A stretch of DNA of 6,349 bases. It comes from an uncultured Granulosicoccaceae bacterium. Lineage in GTDB: Bacteria; Pseudomonadota; Gammaproteobacteria; Granulosicoccales; Granulosicoccaceae. This document shows positions 1 through 6,289 of the stretch, piece after piece. The position numbers and the translations under genes were made by a program. Position 1 is the first letter of the stretch. Every line of letters starts with the position of its first letter. The DNA is taken from assembly GCA_937951695.1 (NCBI GenBank), contig CALFBL010000310.1:1-6349 (forward strand), in the 5' to 3' direction. The notes under the pieces are model-generated. The model saw nothing but the letters and a program-made list of their open reading frames with translations, was not told where the DNA came from and did no database searches.

Positions 1-992
1 ATCTGCACGCTGTTCAACGCAGCGCCTTTGCGAACATTGTCCGAAACCACCCAGAGGTTTAAGCCGTGTTCGCAGCTTATGTCCTCTCTGATACGACCGA
101 CGTACACGGCGTCTGTGCCAGCAGACTCGGTGACGGCCGTGGGGTACCCACCATCTTTGCGCTCGTCCATTACGACGATTCCTGGAGCAGAGGTGAGCAA
201 TTCTTGGGCCGATTTAGCACTCAAGGGCCGTTTTAGTTCCAAATGCACCGCTTCCGAGTGTCCGTAAAAAACCGGGACACGCACGCAGGTCGGGTTCACA
301 CGGATGCCGTTGTCGCCCATGATCTTGTGGGTTTCCCAGACCATTTTCATCTCTTCCTTGGTATAGCCGTTTTCCATAAACGCATCAATATGTGGCAACA
401 CATTGAACGCTATCTGCTTTGGATACACCTTCGGATCAATCGGTTGAGCGTTCAGCAATCGCGCTGTCTGCCCGCCCAGCTCCTCGATCGCTTGCTTGCC
501 GGTGCCAGATACCGCTTGATAGGTTGCCACATTAATTCGAGTAATGCCTGCTGCATCATGGATAGGTTTTAGCGCAACCAGCATCTGAATGGTCGAACAA
601 TTGGGGTTCGCGATGATTCCCGTATTTTTGTAAAACGCAATGGCGTCGGGGTTTACTTCAGGTACAACCAGCGGTACGTCATCGTCATAACGGAACTGGG
701 ATGTGTTGTCGATGACGACACACCCGGCCGCGGCCGCTAACGGTGCGTATACCTTGGATACCGACGCACCCGGGGAAAACAGGCCTATTTGCACCTTTTT
801 GAAGTCAAATTCTGCAAGATCCTTCACCACCAGCTGCTTATCACCGAACGCCACACGCTTGCCCACCGAGCGCGAACTGGCTAAAGCGTGCACCTCACCC
901 ACCGGAAATTGTCGCTCGTGAAGAATCTCCAGAATGGTTTCACCCACCGCTCCGGTCGCGCCAACTACGGCAACATCAAATGTCATGCTCAT
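1..992 (-). CDS. asd: Aspartate-semialdehyde dehydrogenase, partial (C-terminus off the left edge)
   Basis: Catalyses NADPH-dependent reduction of aspartyl-4-phosphate to aspartate 4-semialdehyde, the branch point to lysine/diaminopimelate, threonine and methionine; a cytosolic enzyme. The frame is open from an ATG at 992 to the left edge, giving 330 residues; the family is usually about 340, so only some ten residues should be missing. Visible are the N-terminal nucleotide-binding loop GATGAVGE (residues 11-18), the active-site cysteine in NPNCST (C132), YQAVSGTGK (158-166), the substrate-binding segment IRVNPTCVRVPV (230-241) and the catalytic histidine in FYGHSEA (H245). The N-terminus is the GATGAVG type (the USG-1/Gram-positive-like group), not the GWRGMVGS type of E. 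coli Asd. A second in-frame ATG at 986 (residue 3) is equally plausible; neither has a strong Shine-Dalgarno sequence. It lies 46 bp downstream of leuB and is probably co-transcribed. Family assignment is firm; start uncertain by two codons. Confidence 0.95.
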   Translation of the reverse strand, partial: MSMTFDVAVVGATGAVGETILEILHERQFPVGEVHALASSRSVGKRVAFGDKQLVVKDLAEFDFKKVQIGLFSPGASVSKVYAPLAAAAGCVVIDNTSQFRYDDDVPLVVPEVNPDAIAFYKNTGIIANPNCSTIQMLVALKPIHDAAGITRINVATYQAVSGTGKQAIEELGGQTARLLNAQPIDPKVYPKQIAFNVLPHIDAFMENGYTKEEMKMVWETHKIMGDNGIRVNPTCVRVPVFYGHSEAVHLELKRPLSAKSAQELLTSAPGIVVMDERKDGGYPTAVTESAGTDAVYVGRIREDISCEHGLNLWVVSDNVRKGAALNSVQ

Positions 993-1013
993 CAGGAAAT
1001 GCTCGAAAAATGA

Positions 1014-1042
1014 ATTGTAAAATGTTTTGGCTTTTGCTTTAA
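1014..1042 (-). promoter_or_regulatory. Possible internal promoter for asd
   Basis: In the leuB-asd gap the minus strand has TACAAT (1014-1019, five of six matches to the -10 consensus), 17 bp downstream of TTAAAG (1037-1042, three of six matches to -35), which overlaps the leuB stop codon. Transcription would start near 1007, about 15 nt before the asd ATG. The gap is AT-rich, so a chance match is quite possible. No terminator hairpin separates leuB from asd, so read-through from leuC is still expected. Confidence 0.2.
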
Positions 1043-2130
1043 GCGACGTGATTTAGTGCGTCGAGCACCGCGTCTCCCATACCGGAGGTGCCCACAACCG
1101 ATAAATTTTTATCATCAACATCGCCAGTGATGTCGCGACATCGCAAGCCTGAACTCAAGACACTGGATACCGCAGCATCGATCGCGTTGGCAGCGTCAGC
1201 TTGTTTCAGGCTGTAGCGCAGCATCATCGATACTGACAATATCGTGGCTAGTGGGTTTGCTATACCTTGACCGGCAATGTCAGGGGCTGAGCCGTGCACC
1301 GGTTCGTACAGGCCTTTTCCGGCAGCGTCGAGGGAGGCGGAAGGCAACATGCCGATGCTGCCCGTCAACATGGCGGCAGCGTCTGACAAAATATCGCCAA
1401 AGATATTGCCCGTTACAATGACATCAAACTGTTTTGGGGCGCGCACCAATTGCATAGCCGCGTTATCAACATACATATGCGAGAGCTCAACGTCGGGGTA
1501 ACTCTCCCCAACGCGTTCCACCACCTCACGCCACAGCTCGGACACTTCCAGCACGTTCATCTTATCGACCGAGCACAAGCGCTTACCCCGCTGCATAGCG
1601 ATTTCGAAACCGCGCACGGCGATGCGTTCAATTTCCGGTTCGCTGTACACCATTGTGTTAAAGCCAGTACGCACCCCGTCGCGCAGTTCGATGCCGCGCG
1701 GCTCACCAAAGTACAGACCACTGGTCAATTCACGCAAGATCATCATATCCAGCCCGGCGACCAGCTCAGGTTTTAAAGAAGATGCGTTGGCGAGCTCGGA
1801 GAACAACATGGCAGGACGCAAATTGGCAAACAGATCCAGCTCGGATCGTAAACGCAGCAAGCCTCGCTCGGGACGAAGTTCCCTAGGCGCTTTGTCGTAT
1901 ACCGGCCCACCCACTGAGCCCATTAAAATCGCATCCGCTTCTCGGCACGCTTGCAAAGTGGAATCGGGCAACGGGGTGTCATGCGCATCATAAGCTGTGC
2001 CACCAAACAAATGCTCGGAGGTGGTGATGCCCAGTGTGTATCGGGTGTTAACCGCATCCAGTACACGCTTAGCTTCATGCACGATCTCGGGGCCGATGCC
2101 ATCACCGGGTAATATTGCTACGCTCGTCAT
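1039..2130 (-). CDS. leuB: 3-isopropylmalate dehydrogenase
   Basis: Oxidises and decarboxylates (2R,3S)-3-isopropylmalate to 2-oxoisocaproate with NAD+, the third step of leucine synthesis; normally a cytosolic homodimer needing Mg2+ or Mn2+. The protein has 363 residues, typical for the family. Visible landmarks are the N-terminal ILPGDGIGPE (6-15), substrate-binding arginines R95 and R105 in the segment RLRSELDLFANLRP, and R133 and Y140 in LRELTSGLYFGEPRG. Also present are K190 in SVDKMN, the metal ligands D222, D246 and D250 in the signature NIFGDILSDAA (242-252), and the cofactor loop EPVHGSAPDIAG (276-287), whose D284 is the residue expected to favour NAD over NADP. Nothing essential is missing. 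The ATG at 2130 is preceded by AAGAGA with 7 nt spacing; that sequence overlaps the leuD stop codon, 11 bp upstream. Third gene of the leuCDB operon. Confidence 0.98.
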   Translation of the reverse strand: MTSVAILPGDGIGPEIVHEAKRVLDAVNTRYTLGITTSEHLFGGTAYDAHDTPLPDSTLQACREADAILMGSVGGPVYDKAPRELRPERGLLRLRSELDLFANLRPAMLFSELANASSLKPELVAGLDMMILRELTSGLYFGEPRGIELRDGVRTGFNTMVYSEPEIERIAVRGFEIAMQRGKRLCSVDKMNVLEVSELWREVVERVGESYPDVELSHMYVDNAAMQLVRAPKQFDVIVTGNIFGDILSDAAAMLTGSIGMLPSASLDAAGKGLYEPVHGSAPDIAGQGIANPLATILSVSMMLRYSLKQADAANAIDAAVSSVLSSGLRCRDITGDVDDKNLSVVGTSGMGDAVLDALNHVA

Positions 2131-2137
2131 GGGTAAA

Positions 2138-2143
2138 TCTCTT
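2138..2143 (-). promoter_or_regulatory. Ribosome binding site of leuB
   Basis: AAGAGA on the minus strand, 7 nt before the leuB ATG at 2130. Its first two bases belong to the leuD TAA stop codon, so ribosomes ending leuD could re-initiate on leuB. Confidence 0.6.
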
Positions 2144-2786
2144 ATTGGGCGTTAAACAACCACGGCGCGAACTGACGTCGTGTTGATTCGTAATCTTCGA
2201 TGCGATTGCGTTTTTGCAACGTTAAGCCAATGTCATCCAAACCATTTAACAAACAATCGCGGCGGAATTGGTCCACTTCAAACTCGTAAACATCACCCTC
2301 GGGTGTGCTTACCGTTCGCGCCCGGAGATCGATGTCGAGGGTGTAGCCTTCGGTAGCAACACAATCGGCTGCGAGTTTTTCGCACACGTCACTGGGTAGT
2401 TCGATGGGTAACAAGCCGCTCTTAAACGAGTTATTGTGAAAAATGTCCGCAAAGCCCGGGGCTATAACACTGCGAAAACCGTAATCATCGAGCGCCCACA
2501 CCGCGTGTTCACGCGATGATCCGCAACCAAAGTTTTCACCGGAAATCAAAACCTGCACACCTTGATAGCGATCCTGATTGAGCACAAAATCCGGATTTGG
2601 TTGACGCGTATTTGCGTCCTGGCCTGGAAAGCCCTCGTCCAGATAACGCCAGGCATCAAACAAGTTGACACCGAAGCCAGAGCGTTTGATCGATTTTAAA
2701 AACTGCTTGGGAATGATCGCATCGGTATCGATGTTAGATCGATACAAGGGAGCCGCCAAGGCTTTCATTTGAGTAAAGGCTTTCAT
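2142..2786 (-). CDS. leuD: 3-isopropylmalate dehydratase (isopropylmalate isomerase), small subunit
   Basis: Partner of LeuC in the isomerase that converts 2-isopropylmalate to 3-isopropylmalate through a dehydrated intermediate. LeuD supplies the mobile swivel domain carrying substrate-recognition residues and has no iron-sulfur cluster. The protein has 214 residues, close to the roughly 200-215 usual for the proteobacterial subunit. Recognisable stretches are PLYRSNIDTDAIIPKQFLK (13-31), the active-site loop FGCGSSREHAVWALDDYGF (86-104), and IAPGFADIFHNNSFKSGLLP (108-127), which are hallmark LeuD sequences. The ATG at 2786 overlaps the leuC stop codon as ATGA and has a strong AGGAG 6 nt upstream. 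A second ATG six codons in (2768) is less likely because the first has the better ribosome binding site. The overlap fits production of the two subunits in equal amounts. Confidence 0.98.
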   Translation of the reverse strand: MKAFTQMKALAAPLYRSNIDTDAIIPKQFLKSIKRSGFGVNLFDAWRYLDEGFPGQDANTRQPNPDFVLNQDRYQGVQVLISGENFGCGSSREHAVWALDDYGFRSVIAPGFADIFHNNSFKSGLLPIELPSDVCEKLAADCVATEGYTLDIDLRARTVSTPEGDVYEFEVDQFRRDCLLNGLDDIGLTLQKRNRIEDYESTRRQFAPWLFNAQ

Positions 2787-4189
2787 GAAAAACTCCTCAC
2801 ATCCACAAAGTGACCGGCGATTGCCGCAGCAGCTGCCATGGCAGGACTCACCAAATGCGTGCGTCCCCCTGCGCCTTGTCGACCTTCAAAATTTCGATTC
2901 GAGGTGGAGGCGCATCGCTCGCCGGGTTCGAGTCGGTCAGCGTTCATCGCCAAACACATCGAACAACCCGGCTCGCGCCATTCAAAACCTGCCTCAATGA
3001 ACACCTTGTCCAGTCCTTCTTCTTCGGCCTGACGCTTTACCAAACCAGAGCCTGGAACCACCAGCGCCTGCTTGAGTGAATCAGCCACTTTACGATCCTT
3101 AATAACCGCTGCAGCCGCGCGCAAATCTTCAATGCGTGAATTAGTGCAAGACCCGATAAAGACACGATCTAGGTTGATGTCAGTCATCAGGGTATCGGGA
3201 GCCAAGTCCATGTATTCCAGCGCGCGTCGAACGCCATCGGCTTTAGCAGAGTCAGTTATGGCGTCTGGATTGGGTACCCGGTTGCCCACCGATGTGACCA
3301 TCTCAGGCGAAGTTCCCCACGACACTTGAGGCTCGATCTTAGTGGCATCCAAGCGCACAACTTTATCAAATTCCGCGTCATCGTCACTGACCAGCGTTCG
3401 CCACGCGGTACTTGCCGCTTCCCATTGATCTGCGGTCGGCGCGAACGGGCGACCCTTGATGTAGTTAATCGTAGTGTCATCCACGGCCACCATCCCTGCG
3501 CGCGCACCCGCTTCGATGGACATATTGCACACCGTCATGCGACCTTCCATCGACAAGGCCCGAATCGCCTCACCACCAAACTCAATGGTGTGCCCGTTGC
3601 CGCCTGAAGTGCCAATCTCACCAATGATCGCCAACACGATGTCTTTTGCGGTTACGCCAGGACCCACCTCACCATCAACGCTGACCAGCATCGAGTTGGT
3701 TTTCTTATTCAGCAATGTCTGTGTGGCCATCACATGCTCCACTTCGCTGGTGCCGATACCAAAAGCCAGAGCACCAAACGCTCCGTGAGTCGAGGTGTGC
3801 GAATCACCACACACGACTGTCATACCGGGTAAGGTTGCGCCCTGTTCAGGCCCAATAACGTGAACAATGCCTTGGCGGTGATCGTTCATATCAAATTCAG
3901 TCACTCCAAAGGTTTTGCAGTTTGCGTCGAGCGTCTCTACCTGCAAGCGTGATACGGGATCTTCAATGCCTTCAGCACGAGAGGTCGTTGGCACGTTGTG
4001 ATCAGCCACCGCGAGCATTGAGTTAGTGCGCCAGGGTTTGCGCCCGGCAATCGTTAACCCTTCAAAGGCTTGCGGGGACGTCACTTCGTGCACGAGGTGC
4101 CTGTCGATGTACAAAAGAACCGTTCCATCCTCCTGCTCGTCCACCACGTGGGCATCCCAAACCTTGTCGTACAGTGTTTTTCCGGCCAT
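2783..4189 (-). CDS. leuC: 3-isopropylmalate dehydratase (isopropylmalate isomerase), large subunit
   Basis: Catalytic subunit, with LeuD, of isopropylmalate isomerase (second leucine-specific step), an aconitase-family enzyme with a [4Fe-4S] cluster. From the ATG at 4189 it has 468 residues, normal for bacterial LeuC, and begins with the typical MAGKTLYDKVWDAHVV. The three cluster cysteines are present: C348 in FIGSCTNSRIEDLR, and C409 and C412 in REPGCSMCLAMN. VCGDSHTSTHGAFGALAFGIG (126-146) and ASTSNRNFEGRQG (427-439) are further aconitase-family signatures. The frame extends five codons upstream to a GTG at 4204, directly after a stop codon, but that GTG overlaps the GAGGGA that serves the ATG with 7 nt spacing, and family members start at MAGKT. 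First gene of the operon, overlapping leuD by 4 bp. No frameshift or missing residue is seen. Confidence 0.98.
   Translation of the reverse strand: MAGKTLYDKVWDAHVVDEQEDGTVLLYIDRHLVHEVTSPQAFEGLTIAGRKPWRTNSMLAVADHNVPTTSRAEGIEDPVSRLQVETLDANCKTFGVTEFDMNDHRQGIVHVIGPEQGATLPGMTVVCGDSHTSTHGAFGALAFGIGTSEVEHVMATQTLLNKKTNSMLVSVDGEVGPGVTAKDIVLAIIGEIGTSGGNGHTIEFGGEAIRALSMEGRMTVCNMSIEAGARAGMVAVDDTTINYIKGRPFAPTADQWEAASTAWRTLVSDDDAEFDKVVRLDATKIEPQVSWGTSPEMVTSVGNRVPNPDAITDSAKADGVRRALEYMDLAPDTLMTDINLDRVFIGSCTNSRIEDLRAAAAVIKDRKVADSLKQALVVPGSGLVKRQAEEEGLDKVFIEAGFEWREPGCSMCLAMNADRLEPGERCASTSNRNFEGRQGAGGRTHLVSPAMAAAAAIAGHFVDVRSFS
2793..2798 (-). promoter_or_regulatory. Ribosome binding site of leuD inside the leuC 3' end
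   Basis: GAGGAG on the minus strand ends 6 nt before the leuD ATG at 2786 and lies in the last codons of leuC. It selects the ATG at 2786 over the in-frame ATG at 2768 and, with the ATGA overlap, supports translational coupling. Confidence 0.75.
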
Positions 4190-4196
4190 TGCTGCA

Positions 4197-4202
4197 TCCC
4201 TC
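4197..4202 (-). promoter_or_regulatory. Ribosome binding site that decides the leuC start
   Basis: GAGGGA on the minus strand lies 7 nt before the ATG at 4189. The alternative GTG start (4202-4204) shares its final G with this element, so a ribosome using the GTG could not use it as a Shine-Dalgarno sequence, and nothing comparable lies further upstream. Confidence 0.75.
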
Positions 4203-4223
4203 ACTTAGTGCGTTTATCCGCGT

Positions 4224-4252
4224 AGGATACCGCCTAGCAAGTGATTACTCAA
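4224..4252 (-). promoter_or_regulatory. Candidate sigma70 promoter of the leuCDB(-asd) operon
   Basis: On the minus strand, TTGAGT (4247-4252) and TATCCT (4224-4229) are separated by exactly 17 bp; each matches the consensus at four of six positions, including the key first bases of the -35 and the TAT start of the -10. Transcription would begin near 4217, leaving a leader of about 28 nt before the leuC ATG. A second pairing upstream, TTGGAA (4276-4281) with TATCAA (4254-4259) at 16 bp, is an alternative. The -35 lies inside the inverted repeat at 4241-4270. Confidence 0.5.
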
Positions 4253-4270
4253 ATTGATAGTATTCATCAC
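4241..4270. promoter_or_regulatory. Inverted repeat, possible LysR-type operator in the divergent region
   Basis: GTGAT (4241-4245) and its exact reverse complement ATCAC (4266-4270) flank 20 bp. A second short dyad, TGAT (4255-4258) with ATCA (4266-4269), shares the right arm. LysR-type regulators commonly bind dyads in the intergenic region between their own gene and a divergent target, but this is not a clean T-N11-A box and 5-bp arms can arise by chance. It covers the -35 elements of both divergent promoter candidates, where bound protein could affect either direction. Confidence 0.3.
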
Positions 4271-4282
4271 AAGCATTCCAAT
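4254..4282 (+). promoter_or_regulatory. Weak candidate promoter of lysR
   Basis: TTGATA (4254-4259, five of six matches to -35) is followed after 17 bp by TCCAAT (4277-4282, four of six matches to -10, lacking the highly conserved second A). Transcription would start near 4289, about 24 nt before the lysR ATG. CATAGT at 4287-4292 is another possible -10 but has no good -35. The promoter would be back to back with, and overlap, that of leuC, allowing autoregulation by LysR. Confidence 0.3.
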
Positions 4283-4312
4283 TTGGCATAGTAAAACGAG
4301 GGCCCCGCAAAC

Positions 4313-5191
4313 ATGGACACACTGGCACTGGAATCGTTTGTGGCAGTCGCTGATGAAGCCTCTTTTTCCAGGGCCGCCGAGCGCCTGTTCGTCACACAAC
4401 CTGCCATCAGCAAGCGCATAGCCACCCTCGAGGAGGATTTGGGTGTAGCCTTATTTGATCGTCTGGGCCGTCAATTAAGCCTGACCGAAACAGGCTCGAG
4501 CTTACTGATCAGCGCTCGCCGGATTTTGGCGGATTTGGCCACCAGCCGAGAAGCAATCCTGTCGCTGGGGGACCATGTGGCCGGTCAGCTACGCTTGGCC
4601 ACCAGTCATCATATCGGCATTCACCGGCTGCCATCGGTACTAAAAGCATTCACCCAACGCTACCCGGATGTTGAGCTGGATTTACTGTTTTTGGACTCGG
4701 AACTGGCGATTGACAAGGTCACCAGTGGCGATATCGAACTCGCGATTGTGACGTTGCCCGAATCGGAACACAAGGCTCTGAGTAACACCCTGATCTGGCA
4801 GGACCCACTGGTGATCGTCGCAGCTCCCGATCATCCACTTTGTGCGAAGCAACGCAGCCGCAAGCACTCGGTTAAGGCGTTATCAGAACACCCAGCGGTG
4901 TTACCGAGCCGCAATACCATCACCCGTCGCATTTTGTTTGATTCATTGACCCCGCACCCGGTACGCATCAAGACAGCGCTTGAGACCAACTACCTTGAAA
5001 CCATCAAAATGTTGGTATCAGTCGGCCTTGGCTGGGGCGTGTTGCCGGCTTCCATGCTCGACGATACGGTGTGCGAAGTTCGCGTCAGCCATCTACACAT
5101 GGTGCGCCGCTTAGGTTATGTGACTCGAACCGACAGAACCATCAGTCGCGCAGGTAAGGCGATGCTGGATATACTGCCCAACCAACAGTAA
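4313..5191 (+). CDS. LysR-type transcriptional regulator
   Basis: DNA-binding regulator of 292 residues, a normal length for the family (about 290-320). The N-terminal winged helix-turn-helix is clear: LESFVAVADEASFSRAAERL (6-25) leads into the recognition helix TQPAISKRIATLEEDLG (28-44) and LFDRLGRQLSLTETG (47-61), followed by a linker helix. From about residue 92 (LRLATSHHIG) to the end it matches the periplasmic-binding-like effector domain, including DIELAIVTLP (140-149) and VSVGLGWGVLPASML (235-249). It starts at the ATG at 4313, with GAGGG at 4298-4302 upstream (10 nt spacing). It is divergent from leuC, so regulation of leuCDB is a fair inference from position; a LysR-type gene in this position is, from memory, also found in pseudomonads. 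It also leads directly into the lactonase-like gene, an alternative target. The effector cannot be read from sequence. No gene symbol is justified. Confidence 0.93.
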   Translation: MDTLALESFVAVADEASFSRAAERLFVTQPAISKRIATLEEDLGVALFDRLGRQLSLTETGSSLLISARRILADLATSREAILSLGDHVAGQLRLATSHHIGIHRLPSVLKAFTQRYPDVELDLLFLDSELAIDKVTSGDIELAIVTLPESEHKALSNTLIWQDPLVIVAAPDHPLCAKQRSRKHSVKALSEHPAVLPSRNTITRRILFDSLTPHPVRIKTALETNYLETIKMLVSVGLGWGVLPASMLDDTVCEVRVSHLHMVRRLGYVTRTDRTISRAGKAMLDILPNQQ

Positions 5192-5199
5192 TGATTAAT

Positions 5200-5207
5200 G
5201 AGGTGAT
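5200..5207 (+). promoter_or_regulatory. Strong Shine-Dalgarno sequence pointing to the GTG start at 5212
   Basis: GAGGTGAT matches eight consecutive positions of the complement of the usual 16S rRNA 3' end. The GAGG core ends 8 nt before the in-frame GTG at 5212. The upstream ATG at 5191 has no such element. This argues for initiation at 5212. Confidence 0.65.
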
Positions 5208-5211
5208 TGCC

Positions 5212-6252
5212 GTGAGCGAAAATGTCGTCGACGGAACCAGTTACGTCCAATTGGACCCGCGCTTTGGTGAATGTATCATCGGGCACGCCAACGTTGAACG
5301 GCTATGGACTGGCTCACGTTGGGCTGAAGGCCCTGCCTGGTTCGCCGCGGGCAACTACCTGTTGTGGTCAGACATTCCCAACAACCGAATTCTTCGCTGG
5401 GACGGCAACGACGGTCACGTGTCGACCTTTCGAAACCCATCGAACAACAGTAACGGCAATACAGTCGACGCCCAAGGTCGACTGATTACCTGTGAACATT
5501 TAAGCCGATCTGTCACGCGTACCGAACACGACGGCTCGATAACAAAACTCGCCACCCATTACGAGAACGATCGGTTCAATTCGCCCAATGATGCAATCGT
5601 CCACGTTGACGGGTCGGTGTGGTTTACCGATCCAAGCTACGGCATTCTCTCGGATTATGAGGGCGAACGCGCAACACCCGAGATGGACTGCCATGTCTAC
5701 CGTATAGACACTGATGGCTCCATCTCCCGAGTCATTGACAGCATGGCAAAACCCAATGGCCTGGCATTCAGTCCCGACGGAAAAGCCGTTTACGTCTCAG
5801 ACACCGGTGCTAGTCACGACCCCTCACTGATCCCACACATCAAACGCTTTACCTTGTCCGATGACAAACGTGTTGTAACAGGTGCATCCCAATTTGCTGA
5901 GTGCACTGCCGGTTTTTTCGACGGCTTTCGATTTGATCGGGAAGGCAGAATATGGACCAGCGCTGCCGATGGGGTGCATTGCTACGCAGTCGACGGCACC
6001 CTGCTGGGGAAAATCTTAATTCCAGAACTTGTGGCAAACCTCGAATTCGGTGGCGCGAAGCGCAATCGCTTGTTTATCTGCGGGCAAACGTCGTTGTATT
6101 CGGTATACCTTGACACCAACGGAGCGATAATGGACAAGCCGCACAGTGAGTCTATCCACGCTATTGCTAGCCAAGTGCCAAACGAACCGGTTAGTAAGCT
6201 AGCGGATGATGTACTACCCAATGAACGCGAAGCGAAAAGAGGCAAACAGTAA
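5212..6252 (+). CDS. SMP-30/gluconolactonase/LRE-family protein
   Basis: Six-bladed beta-propeller of the SMP-30/gluconolactonase family, whose members are mostly metal-dependent lactonases opening sugar or other lactones; the substrate here is unknown. From the GTG at 5212 it has 346 residues; the widest frame, from the ATG at 5191 (TAATG overlap with the lysR stop), has 353. In the long numbering the motifs are RWAEGPAW with E46, RFNSPNDAIV with N133, MAKPNGLAFSPDG with N189 and AGFFDGFRFDREGRIW with D244. E46, N189 and D244 correspond to the metal ligands of characterised members and N133 to a further active-site position, so an active enzyme is expected. VWFTDPSYGI (143-152) and VYVSDTG (200-206) are typical family blade sequences. 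No signal peptide or membrane segment is visible, so it should be cytosolic. The C-terminal tail is charged (EREAKRGK). Probably co-transcribed with lysR, which suggests a sugar-acid catabolic role, but that is inference. Confidence 0.88.
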   Translation: MSENVVDGTSYVQLDPRFGECIIGHANVERLWTGSRWAEGPAWFAAGNYLLWSDIPNNRILRWDGNDGHVSTFRNPSNNSNGNTVDAQGRLITCEHLSRSVTRTEHDGSITKLATHYENDRFNSPNDAIVHVDGSVWFTDPSYGILSDYEGERATPEMDCHVYRIDTDGSISRVIDSMAKPNGLAFSPDGKAVYVSDTGASHDPSLIPHIKRFTLSDDKRVVTGASQFAECTAGFFDGFRFDREGRIWTSAADGVHCYAVDGTLLGKILIPELVANLEFGGAKRNRLFICGQTSLYSVYLDTNGAIMDKPHSESIHAIASQVPNEPVSKLADDVLPNEREAKRGKQ

Positions 6253-6289
6253 GTGATATCGCGCCCCGTTCCAGATATTGATAGCGACC

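Noticed and set aside
720..738. GC-rich self-complementary stretch around GGCCGCGGCCGC
   Set aside because: It encodes an alanine-rich piece of Asd (LAAAAG) and has no U-tract or position suggesting a terminator or regulatory hairpin.
703..921. Plus-strand reading frames opposite asd (also 28-267 and 243-572)
   Set aside because: They are antisense shadows of asd, whose full set of catalytic motifs on the minus strand explains the region.
993..1038. Possible terminator in the leuB-asd gap (AT-rich, T-runs)
   Set aside because: I find no GC-rich stem before a T-run on either strand; only short AT-only complementarities.
1923..2105. Minus-strand 60-codon frame inside leuB in another frame
   Set aside because: It is a shadow of leuB, whose N-terminal ILPGDGIGPE region is intact in the main frame.
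4214..4399. Minus-strand reading frame of 61 codons across the lysR start and intergenic region
   Set aside because: It overlaps the clear helix-turn-helix coding start of lysR and the promoter region, and its translation resembles no protein I know; a chance antisense frame.
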